From contig JBARZY010000140.1 in NCBI GenBank assembly GCA_049650345.1, forward strand, positions 1-64,000: a stretch of 64,000 nt of DNA, in the 5' to 3' direction. Below the pieces are notes generated by a model, which worked only from the letters and a program-made list of their open reading frames with translations, ran no database searches and was not told where the DNA came from. This stretch comes from Glaciecola sp049650345. GTDB taxonomy: Bacteria > Pseudomonadota > Gammaproteobacteria > Enterobacterales > Alteromonadaceae. Shown here piece after piece: positions 9,301 to 17,170 of the stretch. How positions within the stretch are numbered: the stretch's first letter is position 1; each line of letters starts with the position of its first letter. The position numbers and the translations under genes were made by a program.

Positions 9301-9409
9301 ACACGAGCAACTGGTGGTAACTGGTTACTCATGCCGGAGTCAAGTCAAGCGTTTTGAAGCGCAACGGCCCAAGCATCCCATAGAGGTGCTAGCTGAGGTG
9401 CTTGCATAG
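6356..9409 (+). CDS. ydiJ: FAD-linked D-2-hydroxy acid dehydrogenase with 4Fe-4S domains (YdiJ-like)
   Basis: A large flavo-iron-sulfur protein of the YdiJ family; E. coli YdiJ is reported to oxidise D-2-hydroxyglutarate. Domains in order: FAD-binding type 4 (ARGGGTGTNGQSL; NRATVGGMISTDASGQGS), FAD-oxidase C-terminal domain (GHVDAGVLHVRPALD; GEHGKGYRSEYAP), then two cysteine clusters (C579NGNGLC...MCPSSK and C670LACKSCSSQCPVG) for Fe-S centres, and a C-terminal CCG-like domain (VGCCGMAGTYGHE). I set the start at a TTG at 6356, eight bases after AGGGAG, giving 1017 residues, almost the E. coli length. ATG codons at 6212 and 6296 are in frame but lack ribosome sites and would add a non-conserved extension. 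Electron acceptor and membrane link are unknown. Confidence 0.88.
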   Translation: MNALPHIAPSETVSSDTQQYLQQLSQSSFSGDVEFSYGSRMAVATDNSVYQQIPQAVVFPKNVDDLQSIAKAASDNEAITFSARGGGTGTNGQSLTPGIVVDTSRYMNQILELNVKEQWVIVESGVVKDALNDYLAPHGYFFSPDLSTSNRATVGGMISTDASGQGSLVYGKTSDHLLALDAVLANGEYLQTSPLSLEDAEKIAASDSWQAKLYRQVIATSVHKRDEILAKFPRLNRFLTGYDLEHAYDENTKEINLGRLIAGAEGSLGFIAKAKLNITRIPSFTTLVNVKYDNFESALRHAPSMIEAKATSVETIDSKVLNLARADISWHNVASLISDVPNQTMNGLNMVEYNSENEQEIADKLAQLTQRLDAEIQNGNQNGVIGYQLTSSRADIKALYGMRKKAVGLLGKTKGAKKPIAFAEDTAVPPENLADFIMEFRALLDSHKLNYGMFGHVDAGVLHVRPALDLCDPEQEKLMNTISDQVVALVAKYGGLMWGEHGKGYRSEYAPAFFGESLYTELRKIKAVFDPLNKMNPGKICTPYESNHTLVRVADTKRATFDRQIPIAFKTEFEPAMSCNGNGLCFNYDTLSPMCPSSKITRDRRHSPKGRAGLIREWLLQLSKQSSDINTQNIAPSSFQSSIFTKVKNALSGNKHTDFSHEVFESMDECLACKSCSSQCPVGVDVPDFRAKFLAIYYTRYLRPLKDHFVANVETLAPLMAKAPRVFNAMVQNTISAWSLRTLIGYVDTPSLSVPALSKRDSVAASVINSQAQLTALQKVTNKGDYVLIVQDPFTSFYDADVVEKLVVFATKIGKKPLILPFYPNGKPQHVKGFLSKFERTAKNTAEFLSSIAKLDIPMVGVDASLVLCYRDEYKKILHESDTKFSVLTLTEWLASSVDLTRVKANAIDTEYKLLAHCSEKTALPETEGAWQSVFEQCGLRLHVTPVGCCGMAGTYGHESEHLANSTGIYNLSWQKATQTEAHEQLVVTGYSCRSQVKRFEAQRPKHPIEVLAEVLA

Positions 9410-9446
9410 ATATCCTTAAGTGCGATCTTAACTAACATATATAAGA

Positions 9447-9860
9447 ATGATTATGACAACAGAAATCACAAACGAAGCAGAATTAAACAATTGGGTTCGC
9501 GACCAATTCCAGCGAGCAAACAAGTATTTGGCAGAGCAAGGTATTTTGTTTGAATCAACAGTAATGACCGATAGCCGTTATTTGGCGCCCCATGTTGCGG
9601 TTTGGAAAATTAAAGATACAAGAGGCAAGCAACATTGGGTGATATCTGGTGATGTACCTGCTGATGCTGTTGATGCAAGTGTTGCTAATGATGCACGAGA
9701 TGCGCTGAGGCATTTTTCATTGAGGTGGCAGTTAAAGGCAGAAAATATAGCCAAGACCAGTGCTGGCGACAAGTTTCAAATAGATTATGCAAAACTGTTA
9801 GATGAAAAAGCACAGGTGGTATATGCCTTACATGAAAAAGACGATATGTGGCAATCATAA
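9447..9860 (+). CDS. DUF4826 family protein
   Basis: 137 residues, with a second possible ATG two codons in (9453). The protein begins with a short acidic helix, then WVRDQFQRANKYLAEQGI and a beta-rich middle (YLAPHVAVWKI, KQHWVISGDVPAD), followed by helices with DARDALRHFSLRWQLKAE. This matches the DUF4826 family found mainly in Alteromonadales and relatives, whose function is unknown. It follows the YdiJ-like gene by 37 bp and is probably cotranscribed, but nothing in the sequence ties the two functionally. Confidence 0.75.
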   Translation: MIMTTEITNEAELNNWVRDQFQRANKYLAEQGILFESTVMTDSRYLAPHVAVWKIKDTRGKQHWVISGDVPADAVDASVANDARDALRHFSLRWQLKAENIAKTSAGDKFQIDYAKLLDEKAQVVYALHEKDDMWQS

Positions 9861-9909
9861 GTCGACGTGAAAACGTCCGATTGATTAAATTGCCACATTC
9901 GTGTTTGTA

Positions 9910-10164
9910 CTATTCATCTGCGATTGCTATTGGGTGCTTGATTTCCAAAGGTCTTTTGGCAGATGAAGTGGTTTGCACTAACGTGTTTTTGAGTGAAAAA
10001 GCAGGTAATTCAATAGCAAAGTTGTCTAGTTTAATACTTTCTACCTGACTTTCGTTTATAGCAGCCAGTACTTCACTTTTGTTAATGTAAACATTGTTAG
10101 GTAAATCTGTAGGCGCAGTTACAGTACTTAAAACTAAGGCTACGGTGCAGCTTGTAAATATCAT
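9910..10164 (-). CDS. small exported hypothetical protein, divergent from gcvA
   Basis: 84 residues starting at an ATG preceded by AAGGA. The first about 17 residues are hydrophobic (IFTSCTVALVLSTVTA) and look like a short signal peptide, or a lipoprotein signal if Cys6 is used, though no proper lipobox is present. The mature part is short and polar with SEVLAAINESQVESIKLDNFAIELP. I do not recognise it. It lies alone between DUF4826 (convergent) and gcvA (divergent, 217 bp away). It could be a small periplasmic protein; no function can be given. Confidence 0.55.
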   Translation of the reverse strand: MIFTSCTVALVLSTVTAPTDLPNNVYINKSEVLAAINESQVESIKLDNFAIELPAFSLKNTLVQTTSSAKRPLEIKHPIAIADE

Positions 10165-10381
10165 CTTTGAATCCTTAAAAGGTTAATTTTTGTTAATTAA
10201 TGTAATAATTGTTAATACTTTTTATCTCATAAGTAAAATTGAGTAAACTAATGAAATAAATAGTATTTATTTAGCTCTCTGTATATTTTACGGCCACTTT
10301 TCAGAAAAGATTAACGATAAAAATTGCATTTTCGAATTAGAAAAACTAATCTATCGCCAGTGAAATTAACCAGCGCAGTGT

Positions 10382-11269
10382 ATGCACAAACGACTACCCC
10401 CACTAAACGCCTTAAAAGCTTTTGAGTCAGCAGCAAGACAATTGAGTTTTACAAAAGCTGCCGACGAATTATTTGTGACGCAAGCAGCAGTGAGTCATCA
10501 AATTAAGAGCCTAGAAAGTTATTTATCGATAAAGTTATTCCATCGAAAGAATAGAGCCTTGTTATTGACCGAAGAAGGGCAAGCTTATTATCAAGACTTG
10601 CGTGATATATTCGTACACATGCAAGATGCAACCGAACGATTAATGGCAATGGGTGCCAAAGGTGCCATTACTATTGCTACGCCTCCAAGTTTTGCGAGCC
10701 AATGGCTAGTGCCCAGAATGCATGAGTTTTCGGCTATGCATACTGATATCGATGTAAGAATAAAAGCGGTAGACTTAGACGAGGGCTTTTTAGATGACTC
10801 TGTCGATATTGCTGTGTTTTATGGCAAAGGTAGTTGGCAAGGCTTACACTCAGTTAAGTTGTTGTCGGAATATTTAACGCCTATGTGCTCACCTATGTTA
10901 TTACAGAGAGGCGGCGGTATTCGGTGTTTAGAAGACTTATCAAAACACACCTTGTTGCACGACAATACGCGCAGTGCATGGAAGAAGTGGCTACAGCACT
11001 TTGGCGTGACTAACGTAAACGTTAACCAAGGGCCTATCTTCAGCCACACTATGTTGGTATTACAAGCGGCTAGTATAGGACAAGGTATCGCGTTGTCAGA
11101 TACCGTGCTTGCCAAACCCGACATTGATAGTGGGCGTTTAGTGTGTCCATTCGATGAAAAGATTGAATCAAAATACAGTCATTATTTAGTGTGTAAAGAA
11201 CACCAAGCAGACCAAAGCAAAATTAAGGTATTCAGTGAATGGATGTTAAGTCAGGTATGTCAAACATGA
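10382..11269 (+). CDS. gcvA: LysR-family regulator GcvA-type
   Basis: 295 residues. The N-terminal winged helix (LPPLNALKAFESAARQLSF, then TKAADELFVTQAAVSHQIK) is almost identical to GcvA, activator/repressor of the glycine-cleavage genes. The C-terminal effector domain (from about residue 92) has the type 2 periplasmic-binding fold expected. The gene order gcvA-ygdD-rlmM is conserved in many gammaproteobacteria, which supports the name. No gcvTHP genes are in the window. LysR regulators usually bind their own upstream region; the 217-bp spacer to the left is the likely site. The end of the gene overlaps the start of ygdD. Confidence 0.9.
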   Translation: MHKRLPPLNALKAFESAARQLSFTKAADELFVTQAAVSHQIKSLESYLSIKLFHRKNRALLLTEEGQAYYQDLRDIFVHMQDATERLMAMGAKGAITIATPPSFASQWLVPRMHEFSAMHTDIDVRIKAVDLDEGFLDDSVDIAVFYGKGSWQGLHSVKLLSEYLTPMCSPMLLQRGGGIRCLEDLSKHTLLHDNTRSAWKKWLQHFGVTNVNVNQGPIFSHTMLVLQAASIGQGIALSDTVLAKPDIDSGRLVCPFDEKIESKYSHYLVCKEHQADQSKIKVFSEWMLSQVCQT

Positions 11270-11718
11270 ATAGCTCTCTACACCAAGACACAACGGCTGA
11301 CAGCGCCAATAATGAGCAGCAAGTATTATATTTTTGGTTAAGTATAGGCGCGGTATTATCGGCGATCAGTATTCTTTTAGGCGCTTTCGGTGCCCATGGA
11401 TTGAAACGTATTCTGAATGCTTATGAACTTGGGTTAATAGACACCGCAGTGCAATATTTAATGTTTCATTCATTGTCTATATGCTTTATCAGTTTATTGC
11501 CGCTTGGTTTTTTGCACGCACAACAGGTGGTATCGATATTCAGTCGCGTTAATGCCTTGCTGTTGGCAGGGTGTGTATTATTTAGCGGTTCGCTTTGCGC
11601 ATACGCGTTGACTGGGGCCAAATGGCTAGTGTTTCTCACGCCAATTGGCGGCAGTATTTTTGTTGTGGCATGGTTGTGGTTAGCGTTTATTTGTATTCGA
11701 AATAGGAAAAAGACATGA
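11266..11718 (+). CDS. ygdD: DUF423 inner-membrane protein YgdD-like
   Basis: A DUF423 protein of about 150 residues with four hydrophobic segments: LSAISILLGAFGAHGL (signature GAFGAHGL), LMFHSLSICFISLLP, LLLAGCVLFSGSLCAYAL and VFLTPIGGSIFVVAWLW (signature TPIGG). I take the ATG at 11266, which overlaps the gcvA stop as ATGA; in-frame ATGs at 11239 and 11257 would only lengthen a polar leader. The 3' end again overlaps rlmM by ATGA, so gcvA, ygdD and rlmM are translationally coupled. The function is unknown. Confidence 0.88.
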   Translation: MNSSLHQDTTADSANNEQQVLYFWLSIGAVLSAISILLGAFGAHGLKRILNAYELGLIDTAVQYLMFHSLSICFISLLPLGFLHAQQVVSIFSRVNALLLAGCVLFSGSLCAYALTGAKWLVFLTPIGGSIFVVAWLWLAFICIRNRKKT

Positions 11719-12848
11719 CCGAAATTCTGTTTTATTGTCGCAGTGGTTATGAGGCCGATTTGTTAGCCGAGCTAGAATATAAATGCGCGCAAATAGGGCA
11801 GTACGGCTATGCTAAATTACAAAAGCACTCAGCTGTATTGATTTATAGTATGCCGCAGTTAAGTGTTAACGCACAAAACATGCCTCACCATAAAATCAAC
11901 GCTCAATTACCAAGGTTCAGCGATTTGGTTTTTGCTCGTCAAAAAGCTATTATACTCAGTGACTTATCGTTTGATACTCACGATCGTGTGGCAGAAATCA
12001 TTGCTTGTTTACTCACATACAAAAGTGATACTGGTTTACCTGAATTATCGGACGTAATGGTAGAGCATGCTGATACCGAAGACGGTAAAACGATGGCAAA
12101 GTTTTGCAAGAAATTTGTTGTTCCGTTGCGCAGTGCCATGCGAAAAACCGGTATATTGAGCAAAAAGCCAAACAACAAGCAAGCATATTTACACCTATTA
12201 TTTAGCCATAGCCAAGCGTGTACACTTGCTATTAGTCATGCTAATGACCGTAGTGAGTATGCTATGGGTATACAACGCCTAAAAATGCCATCAGATGCAC
12301 CCAGTCGCTCAACCCTAAAGTTGGAAGAGGCCATTAAAACATTTTTAAACAAGCACCAGGCTCAGGCATTATTAACAGCAGGTATGACTGCAACCGACTT
12401 AGGCGCATGCCCTGGTGGTTGGACCTATCAACTGGTACATCGTGGCATTACTGTAGAAGCGGTAGACCACGGCGAAATTGACGAAAAACTGATGGCCACA
12501 GGCTTGGTTAACTATTTCAGTGCTGACGGATTTTTACATCAACCTGAAGAAGGAAATGTAAATTGGTTAGTATGCGATATGATTGAACAACCTACTCGAG
12601 TGAGTGAACTTATGGTGAGTTGGTTGGCGTCAGGAAAGGCCAACGCGAGTATTTTTAACTTAAAATTACCAATGAACAAACGTTTCAAAGTGGTTCAGCC
12701 CATCCTTGAAAAAATGCACAAACAGCTGAGCGATAAATTTGGTGACATATTCATCAGTGCCAAGCACCTCTATCATAATCGAGACGAGGTCACGGTAATT
12801 ATTATTGTAAACAGTCAAATGTTGCAAAGTTACGCTGATAACGCCTAA
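11715..12848 (+). CDS. rlmM: 23S rRNA C2498 2'-O-ribose methyltransferase RlmM
   Basis: 377 residues. RlmM methylates the ribose of C2498 in 23S rRNA using SAM. The N-terminal half is a THUMP-like RNA-binding domain with the opening LFYCRSGYEADLLAE. The C-terminal Rossmann methyltransferase carries the SAM motif DLGACPGGWTYQLVHRG (about residues 229-245), then VEAVDHG, WLVCDMIEQP and LKLPMNKR, which supply the K-D-K catalytic set of this class. It closes the gcvA operon and starts within the ygdD stop (ATGA). Confidence 0.95.
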   Translation: MTEILFYCRSGYEADLLAELEYKCAQIGQYGYAKLQKHSAVLIYSMPQLSVNAQNMPHHKINAQLPRFSDLVFARQKAIILSDLSFDTHDRVAEIIACLLTYKSDTGLPELSDVMVEHADTEDGKTMAKFCKKFVVPLRSAMRKTGILSKKPNNKQAYLHLLFSHSQACTLAISHANDRSEYAMGIQRLKMPSDAPSRSTLKLEEAIKTFLNKHQAQALLTAGMTATDLGACPGGWTYQLVHRGITVEAVDHGEIDEKLMATGLVNYFSADGFLHQPEEGNVNWLVCDMIEQPTRVSELMVSWLASGKANASIFNLKLPMNKRFKVVQPILEKMHKQLSDKFGDIFISAKHLYHNRDEVTVIIIVNSQMLQSYADNA

Positions 12849-12958
12849 AACTGCATAATTAAACGGCTTTATACAATTAAAATAAGACTTTGCTAGCACT
12901 TTCTTAGCACTTTCGAAAAAATAAGCATGAAAGTGGTGTAATTTCTGCTCAACAATCT

Positions 12959-12965
12959 ATATAAT
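12959..12965 (+). promoter_or_regulatory. candidate -10 element for fusA
   Basis: A perfect TATAAT hexamer (12960-12965) lies 39 bases before the fusA start. The -35 region upstream is not a good match. Just upstream sits an inverted repeat CACTTTC/GAAAGTG (12908-12914 with 12929-12935) and a tandem copy of TAGCACTTTC, which may be operator sequence. The assignment rests on the hexamer and position alone. Confidence 0.4.
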
Positions 12966-13003
12966 TCGCCCGAAATTTTTAACGAACCAATAAAGTGGAA
13001 AGC

Positions 13004-15094
13004 ATGTCAGACTTATCGCATTACAGAAATATTGGTATTTTTGCTCACGTTGACGCGGGTAAAACGACCACGACAGAACGAATTTTGAAACTAACCGGTC
13101 AAATACATAAAACTGGTGAAGTACATGATGGTGAATCTACAACCGACTTCATGGAACAAGAAGCTGAGCGCGGTATTACCATCCAATCAGCTGCGGTAAC
13201 ATGTTTCTGGAAAGATCACAGATTTAACGTTATCGACACCCCTGGACACGTTGACTTTACAGTAGAAGTATATCGCTCACTTAAAGTACTTGACGGCGGT
13301 ATTGGCGTGTTCTGTGGTTCTGGTGGTGTTGAGCCGCAGTCAGAAACTAACTGGCGTTATGCTAACGACTCTGAAGTTGCGCGTATTATCTTCGTTAACA
13401 AATTAGACCGTATGGGTGCTGATTTTTATCGCGTAGTTAAGCAAACTCAAGACGTACTAGCGGCTAACCCACTAGTAATGGTGTTGCCAATTGGTATCGA
13501 AGATGAGTTTGTAGGTGTTGTTGACCTTCTTACCCGCAAAGCGTACATCTGGGATGACACTGGTCTTCCAGAAAACTACTCAATTGAAGACGTTCCGGCT
13601 GACATGGTAGATAAAGTTGAAGAATACCGTGAAATGCTAGTTGAAACTGCCGTTGAACAAGACGACGATCTTATGATGGCGTACATGGACGGTGAAGAGC
13701 CTTCAATTGAAGACCTTAAGCGTTGTATCCGTAAAGGTACTCGTACTATGGACTTCTTCCCAACTTACTGTGGTTCTGCATTCAAAAACAAAGGCGTTCA
13801 ATTAATACTAGACGCTGTTGTAGATTATTTGCCTAGCCCTACAGAAGTTGACCCTCAGCCGTTAACTGACGAAGAAGGTGAGCCTACTGGTCGTCACGCA
13901 TTAGTTTCTGCTGATGAAACGTTTAAAGCGCTAGCATTTAAAATTACCGATGACCGTTTTGGTGCACTAACGTTCGTACGTGTATACTCTGGTACGCTTA
14001 AGAAAGGCGATACCATCTTAAATGCTGCTACAGGTAAAACTGAGCGTATTGGTCGTATGTGCGAAATGCAAGCTGACGACCGTAACGAGCTAGACAAAGC
14101 ACAAGCCGGCGATATTATTGCAATCGTAGGGATGAAGAGTAACGTTCAAACAGGTCACACCTTATGTGATCCTAAAGATCCTATCATCTTGGAAGCAATG
14201 GTATTCCCTGAGCCAGTTATTTCTATTTCAGTTAAGCCAAAAGATAAAGGGTCAACTGAGAAAATGGGTATAGCAATTGGTAAAATGGTTGCTGAAGATC
14301 CTACTTTCCGTGTTGAAACTGATGAAGATTCAGGTGAAACCATCTTATCTGGTATGGGTGAATTACACCTTGATATCAAAGTAGATATCTTGAAGCGTAC
14401 ATATGGCGTTGAGCTTGAAGTAGGTCAGCCACAAGTTGCATACCGTGAAACGATTACTCAAGAAGTTGAAGATTCGTACACGCACAAGAAGCAATCTGGT
14501 GGTTCTGGTCAGTTCGGTAAAATTGATTACCGTATCAAGCCAGGTGAGCCAAACAGTGGCTTCACATTTAATTCTGTGGTTGTGGGCGGTAACGTTCCAA
14601 AAGAATTCTTCCCAGCTATCGAAAAAGGCTTTAAAGGCATGATGGAAGAAGGCGTATTAGCCGGCTTCCCAGTGCTTGATGTTGAAGTTGAGCTTTACGA
14701 CGGTGGATTCCACGCAGTTGACTCATCAGCGGTTGCATTTGAAATTGCTGCTAAAGGCGCATTCCGTCAGTCAATCCCTAAAGCGGGCCCGCAGTTGATT
14801 GAACCTATCATGAAGGTAGACGTGTTTACACCAGACGATCACGTAGGTGACGTAATTGGTGATTTGAACCGTCGTCGTGGTATGATCAAAGACCAAGAAG
14901 CTGGTGCAACTGGCGTACGTGTTAAAGCGGATATTCCTCTTTCAGAAATGTTCGGTTATATCGGAAGCTTGCGTACCATGACTTCTGGCCGTGGTCAGTT
15001 CTCAATGGAATTCTCTCATTACAATCCTTGCCCAGCAAATGTGTCTGAGAAAGTAATTGAAGAAGTAAAAGCACGTAAAGAAGCTAAGAAGTAA
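13004..15094 (+). CDS. fusA: elongation factor G (second, stand-alone type)
   Basis: 696 residues from the ATG at 13004; a GTG three codons upstream is the alternative. It is a translational GTPase that drives translocation or ribosome recycling. G1 AHVDAGKTTTTERI, switch/G2 region with ERGITIQSAA, G3 DTPGHVDF and G4 NKLDRMGADF are intact, followed by domain II, domain III (GMGELHLDI), domain IV (GSGQFGKIDYRIKPGE) and domain V. It is not in a str operon (no rpsL-rpsG-tuf neighbours), so it is probably the second EF-G paralogue common in Alteromonadales. Codon choice is highly biased, as expected for strong expression. Own promoter and own terminator make it monocistronic. Confidence 0.95.
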   Translation: MSDLSHYRNIGIFAHVDAGKTTTTERILKLTGQIHKTGEVHDGESTTDFMEQEAERGITIQSAAVTCFWKDHRFNVIDTPGHVDFTVEVYRSLKVLDGGIGVFCGSGGVEPQSETNWRYANDSEVARIIFVNKLDRMGADFYRVVKQTQDVLAANPLVMVLPIGIEDEFVGVVDLLTRKAYIWDDTGLPENYSIEDVPADMVDKVEEYREMLVETAVEQDDDLMMAYMDGEEPSIEDLKRCIRKGTRTMDFFPTYCGSAFKNKGVQLILDAVVDYLPSPTEVDPQPLTDEEGEPTGRHALVSADETFKALAFKITDDRFGALTFVRVYSGTLKKGDTILNAATGKTERIGRMCEMQADDRNELDKAQAGDIIAIVGMKSNVQTGHTLCDPKDPIILEAMVFPEPVISISVKPKDKGSTEKMGIAIGKMVAEDPTFRVETDEDSGETILSGMGELHLDIKVDILKRTYGVELEVGQPQVAYRETITQEVEDSYTHKKQSGGSGQFGKIDYRIKPGEPNSGFTFNSVVVGGNVPKEFFPAIEKGFKGMMEEGVLAGFPVLDVEVELYDGGFHAVDSSAVAFEIAAKGAFRQSIPKAGPQLIEPIMKVDVFTPDDHVGDVIGDLNRRRGMIKDQEAGATGVRVKADIPLSEMFGYIGSLRTMTSGRGQFSMEFSHYNPCPANVSEKVIEEVKARKEAKK

Positions 15095-15112
15095 GCTTTT
15101 ATACTAACGCTT

Positions 15113-15141
15113 AAAAAGCCCGTTAATTAACGGGCTTTTTT
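15113..15141. terminator. terminator after fusA
   Basis: A symmetric hairpin with arms AAAAAGCCCGTTA and its complement, followed by a T-run, sits 18 bases after the fusA stop. Because the arms carry A- and T-runs it can work in both directions, also closing the leftward transglutaminase gene ending at 15170. Confidence 0.88.
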
Positions 15142-15169
15142 GTGTCTTAAATCTACGATAACAATACAA

Positions 15170-17170
15170 TTATTTGACTAGCATTTGCTTTTTAGATAGT
15201 TGCAGTAAGGGCTGAGCTGAGGCGAGTAAAGTACCTTTATCAAACCCATCACTGTTATTGTGTTGATAAGTCGAACGGTAATAATGCTCAATGAATGTGG
15301 CTAAATATGTGTTGGCTTCAGTACTTAATTGCGCAGATATACGTTGGCTAAAAGTATGTAAAGTCTCGCTATTTGTTTTTACGAACCCCATTTTTTGCAG
15401 TTTATGCAGTACTCTATGTAAGGGCAGCGGCGCTTTGTAGCGAAGTAATTTATGATAGGGTAGAAAAACAAGTGCCACAAAGACGGCCACCGTTACCAAG
15501 GCATACAACAAAAATCGAATCATACTTTTGTAACTAAAGTCACCAAAGATTTGGGTAATTAAAGACGATTGTGAATCTTCATTAAACCCTAATACAAATG
15601 TATTCCAATTAAAATCTATAATAGCCAGTGTGCTGCGTAAGCCAGAAAATGCATCGGCACTCAACAAGCTGCTAATTTCATTATTAAAGAAGTCACTCTC
15701 TTGTTGGTTAAGTGCTGACATTAAGCCCGACATGGCTCTATTTGGAGCGACTAAAGCGGTAGGATCGAAGCGCACCCAACCTCGTTTTTTATCATAAGCT
15801 TCAACCCATGCGTGGGCGTCAAATTGTCTAATACTTAAAATACGTTCATTTTCTTCTGTGCCACCCTGATAGCCCGCAACCATTCTTGCCGGTATATTAG
15901 CCACACGAAGCATATACGTTAGCGCTGATGCATAATGCGAACAAAATCCTTGTTTGTTTTTAAATAAAAATTGATCAATGGGATCTGATAGCATTAATGG
16001 AGGATTTAGCGTGTAGCGAAATCCATTATTAGTAAAAAGCTGATTAAGTGTGTTGAGCTTGTCATCAAAAGACATACTGTTGCCAATATTATCAGCTACC
16101 CATTGCTGGGTTTGTTGGTTGCTGTCTTTTGGAAACTGTAGGTATTTCGCATAGTCGTACTGGGGCACAAACCTATCAAGCACAGCTTTATAATATGAAC
16201 TTACAATATACAAGGATGGACTCGGGCTAACATCTTCTCTAAACAACTGGTATTGGTCGTTGATGTAAATAGCTTGTGAGCCCATGTTGTCATTTACTTC
16301 TGGTATGTCTAGCGAATATAGCCATCTCGTTTTGTTTGGTTCTGCCATAACCAAATATTCGAACGTATCGCCGCTGGTATTAATTACCTTGTTGCTAATC
16401 GTTGGGAATTCGCTAATTGACCATGTTTTACCATCATAATAGTCAAGTACAATCGAACGCCAGTACCGCTGATTGTGATTTGGCACCTTGTCTTTAAATT
16501 CAGCTCTAAATACCAGTTCATCTGATTTTGCTAAATTTGCAATGTCGCCGGGTGTAAGAGTTTCTGACAAACCTGTTTGTGCGCTTTTATCAACAGGGGC
16601 TTGCCAGAATGGCGGTAAACGAGGCACAACTATAAACAATAGGGCTGTTATGGGCAGCGCTTGAAAAATGAGCTTAAGACTTTGTTTACTGCCACTGCTT
16701 ATGCTTATGCTTCCTTTGTTTAACCAAAAAGAAATACATAGTAACAACACAATGCAACAGGCATAAAAGGCGACCATATATATGCTTTGATGATAAATGA
16801 GGCCACATGCGACCAAGAAAAACTGAATAATGAGCAAGCTATGATAATCGCCACGTGTTTGCATATTAATGAGTTTTAAGCAGGCTGCGACAATGAGTAA
16901 GTTAACCATGGTTGCCATAAGCCCAAAATCGTTGGCAAGCGACACTAACAGCAACATACAAAATATTGCCAGTAGGTTGAGTGTCATATTTTTAATGCCA
17001 GGGATATCTTTACTTAGTCTCACAAACGCGATGGCAATAGTGCAGCCACACAACACCCACACCCACAGCATTATGACGTGTGTTAGCGTCAATAAACTGA
17101 TACTAAACACACCAATTAAACTGGCATATGCTATTGAATGATTATTTTCTGTACTTGATTTACCGTACAT
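15170..17170 (-). CDS. TgpA-like membrane transglutaminase (DUF3488 / transglutaminase core)
   Basis: 666 residues from the ATG at 17170, which has GAGG six bases upstream and overlaps the DUF58 gene by 11 bases; a longer reading from 17356 would run through that gene. The N-terminal third has several membrane helices (to about residue 183), then a periplasmic transglutaminase-like domain with an intact triad: Cys410 (KQGFCSHYASA), His453 (FDAHAWVEAY) and Asp469 (WVRFDPT). A last membrane helix near residue 545 is followed by a cytoplasmic DUF4129-like tail. In Pseudomonas aeruginosa TgpA is essential, its substrate unclear. It ends the MoxR-DUF58-TgpA operon. Confidence 0.92.
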   Translation of the reverse strand: MYGKSSTENNHSIAYASLIGVFSISLLTLTHVIMLWVWVLCGCTIAIAFVRLSKDIPGIKNMTLNLLAIFCMLLLVSLANDFGLMATMVNLLIVAACLKLINMQTRGDYHSLLIIQFFLVACGLIYHQSIYMVAFYACCIVLLLCISFWLNKGSISISSGSKQSLKLIFQALPITALLFIVVPRLPPFWQAPVDKSAQTGLSETLTPGDIANLAKSDELVFRAEFKDKVPNHNQRYWRSIVLDYYDGKTWSISEFPTISNKVINTSGDTFEYLVMAEPNKTRWLYSLDIPEVNDNMGSQAIYINDQYQLFREDVSPSPSLYIVSSYYKAVLDRFVPQYDYAKYLQFPKDSNQQTQQWVADNIGNSMSFDDKLNTLNQLFTNNGFRYTLNPPLMLSDPIDQFLFKNKQGFCSHYASALTYMLRVANIPARMVAGYQGGTEENERILSIRQFDAHAWVEAYDKKRGWVRFDPTALVAPNRAMSGLMSALNQQESDFFNNEISSLLSADAFSGLRSTLAIIDFNWNTFVLGFNEDSQSSLITQIFGDFSYKSMIRFLLYALVTVAVFVALVFLPYHKLLRYKAPLPLHRVLHKLQKMGFVKTNSETLHTFSQRISAQLSTEANTYLATFIEHYYRSTYQHNNSDGFDKGTLLASAQPLLQLSKKQMLVK

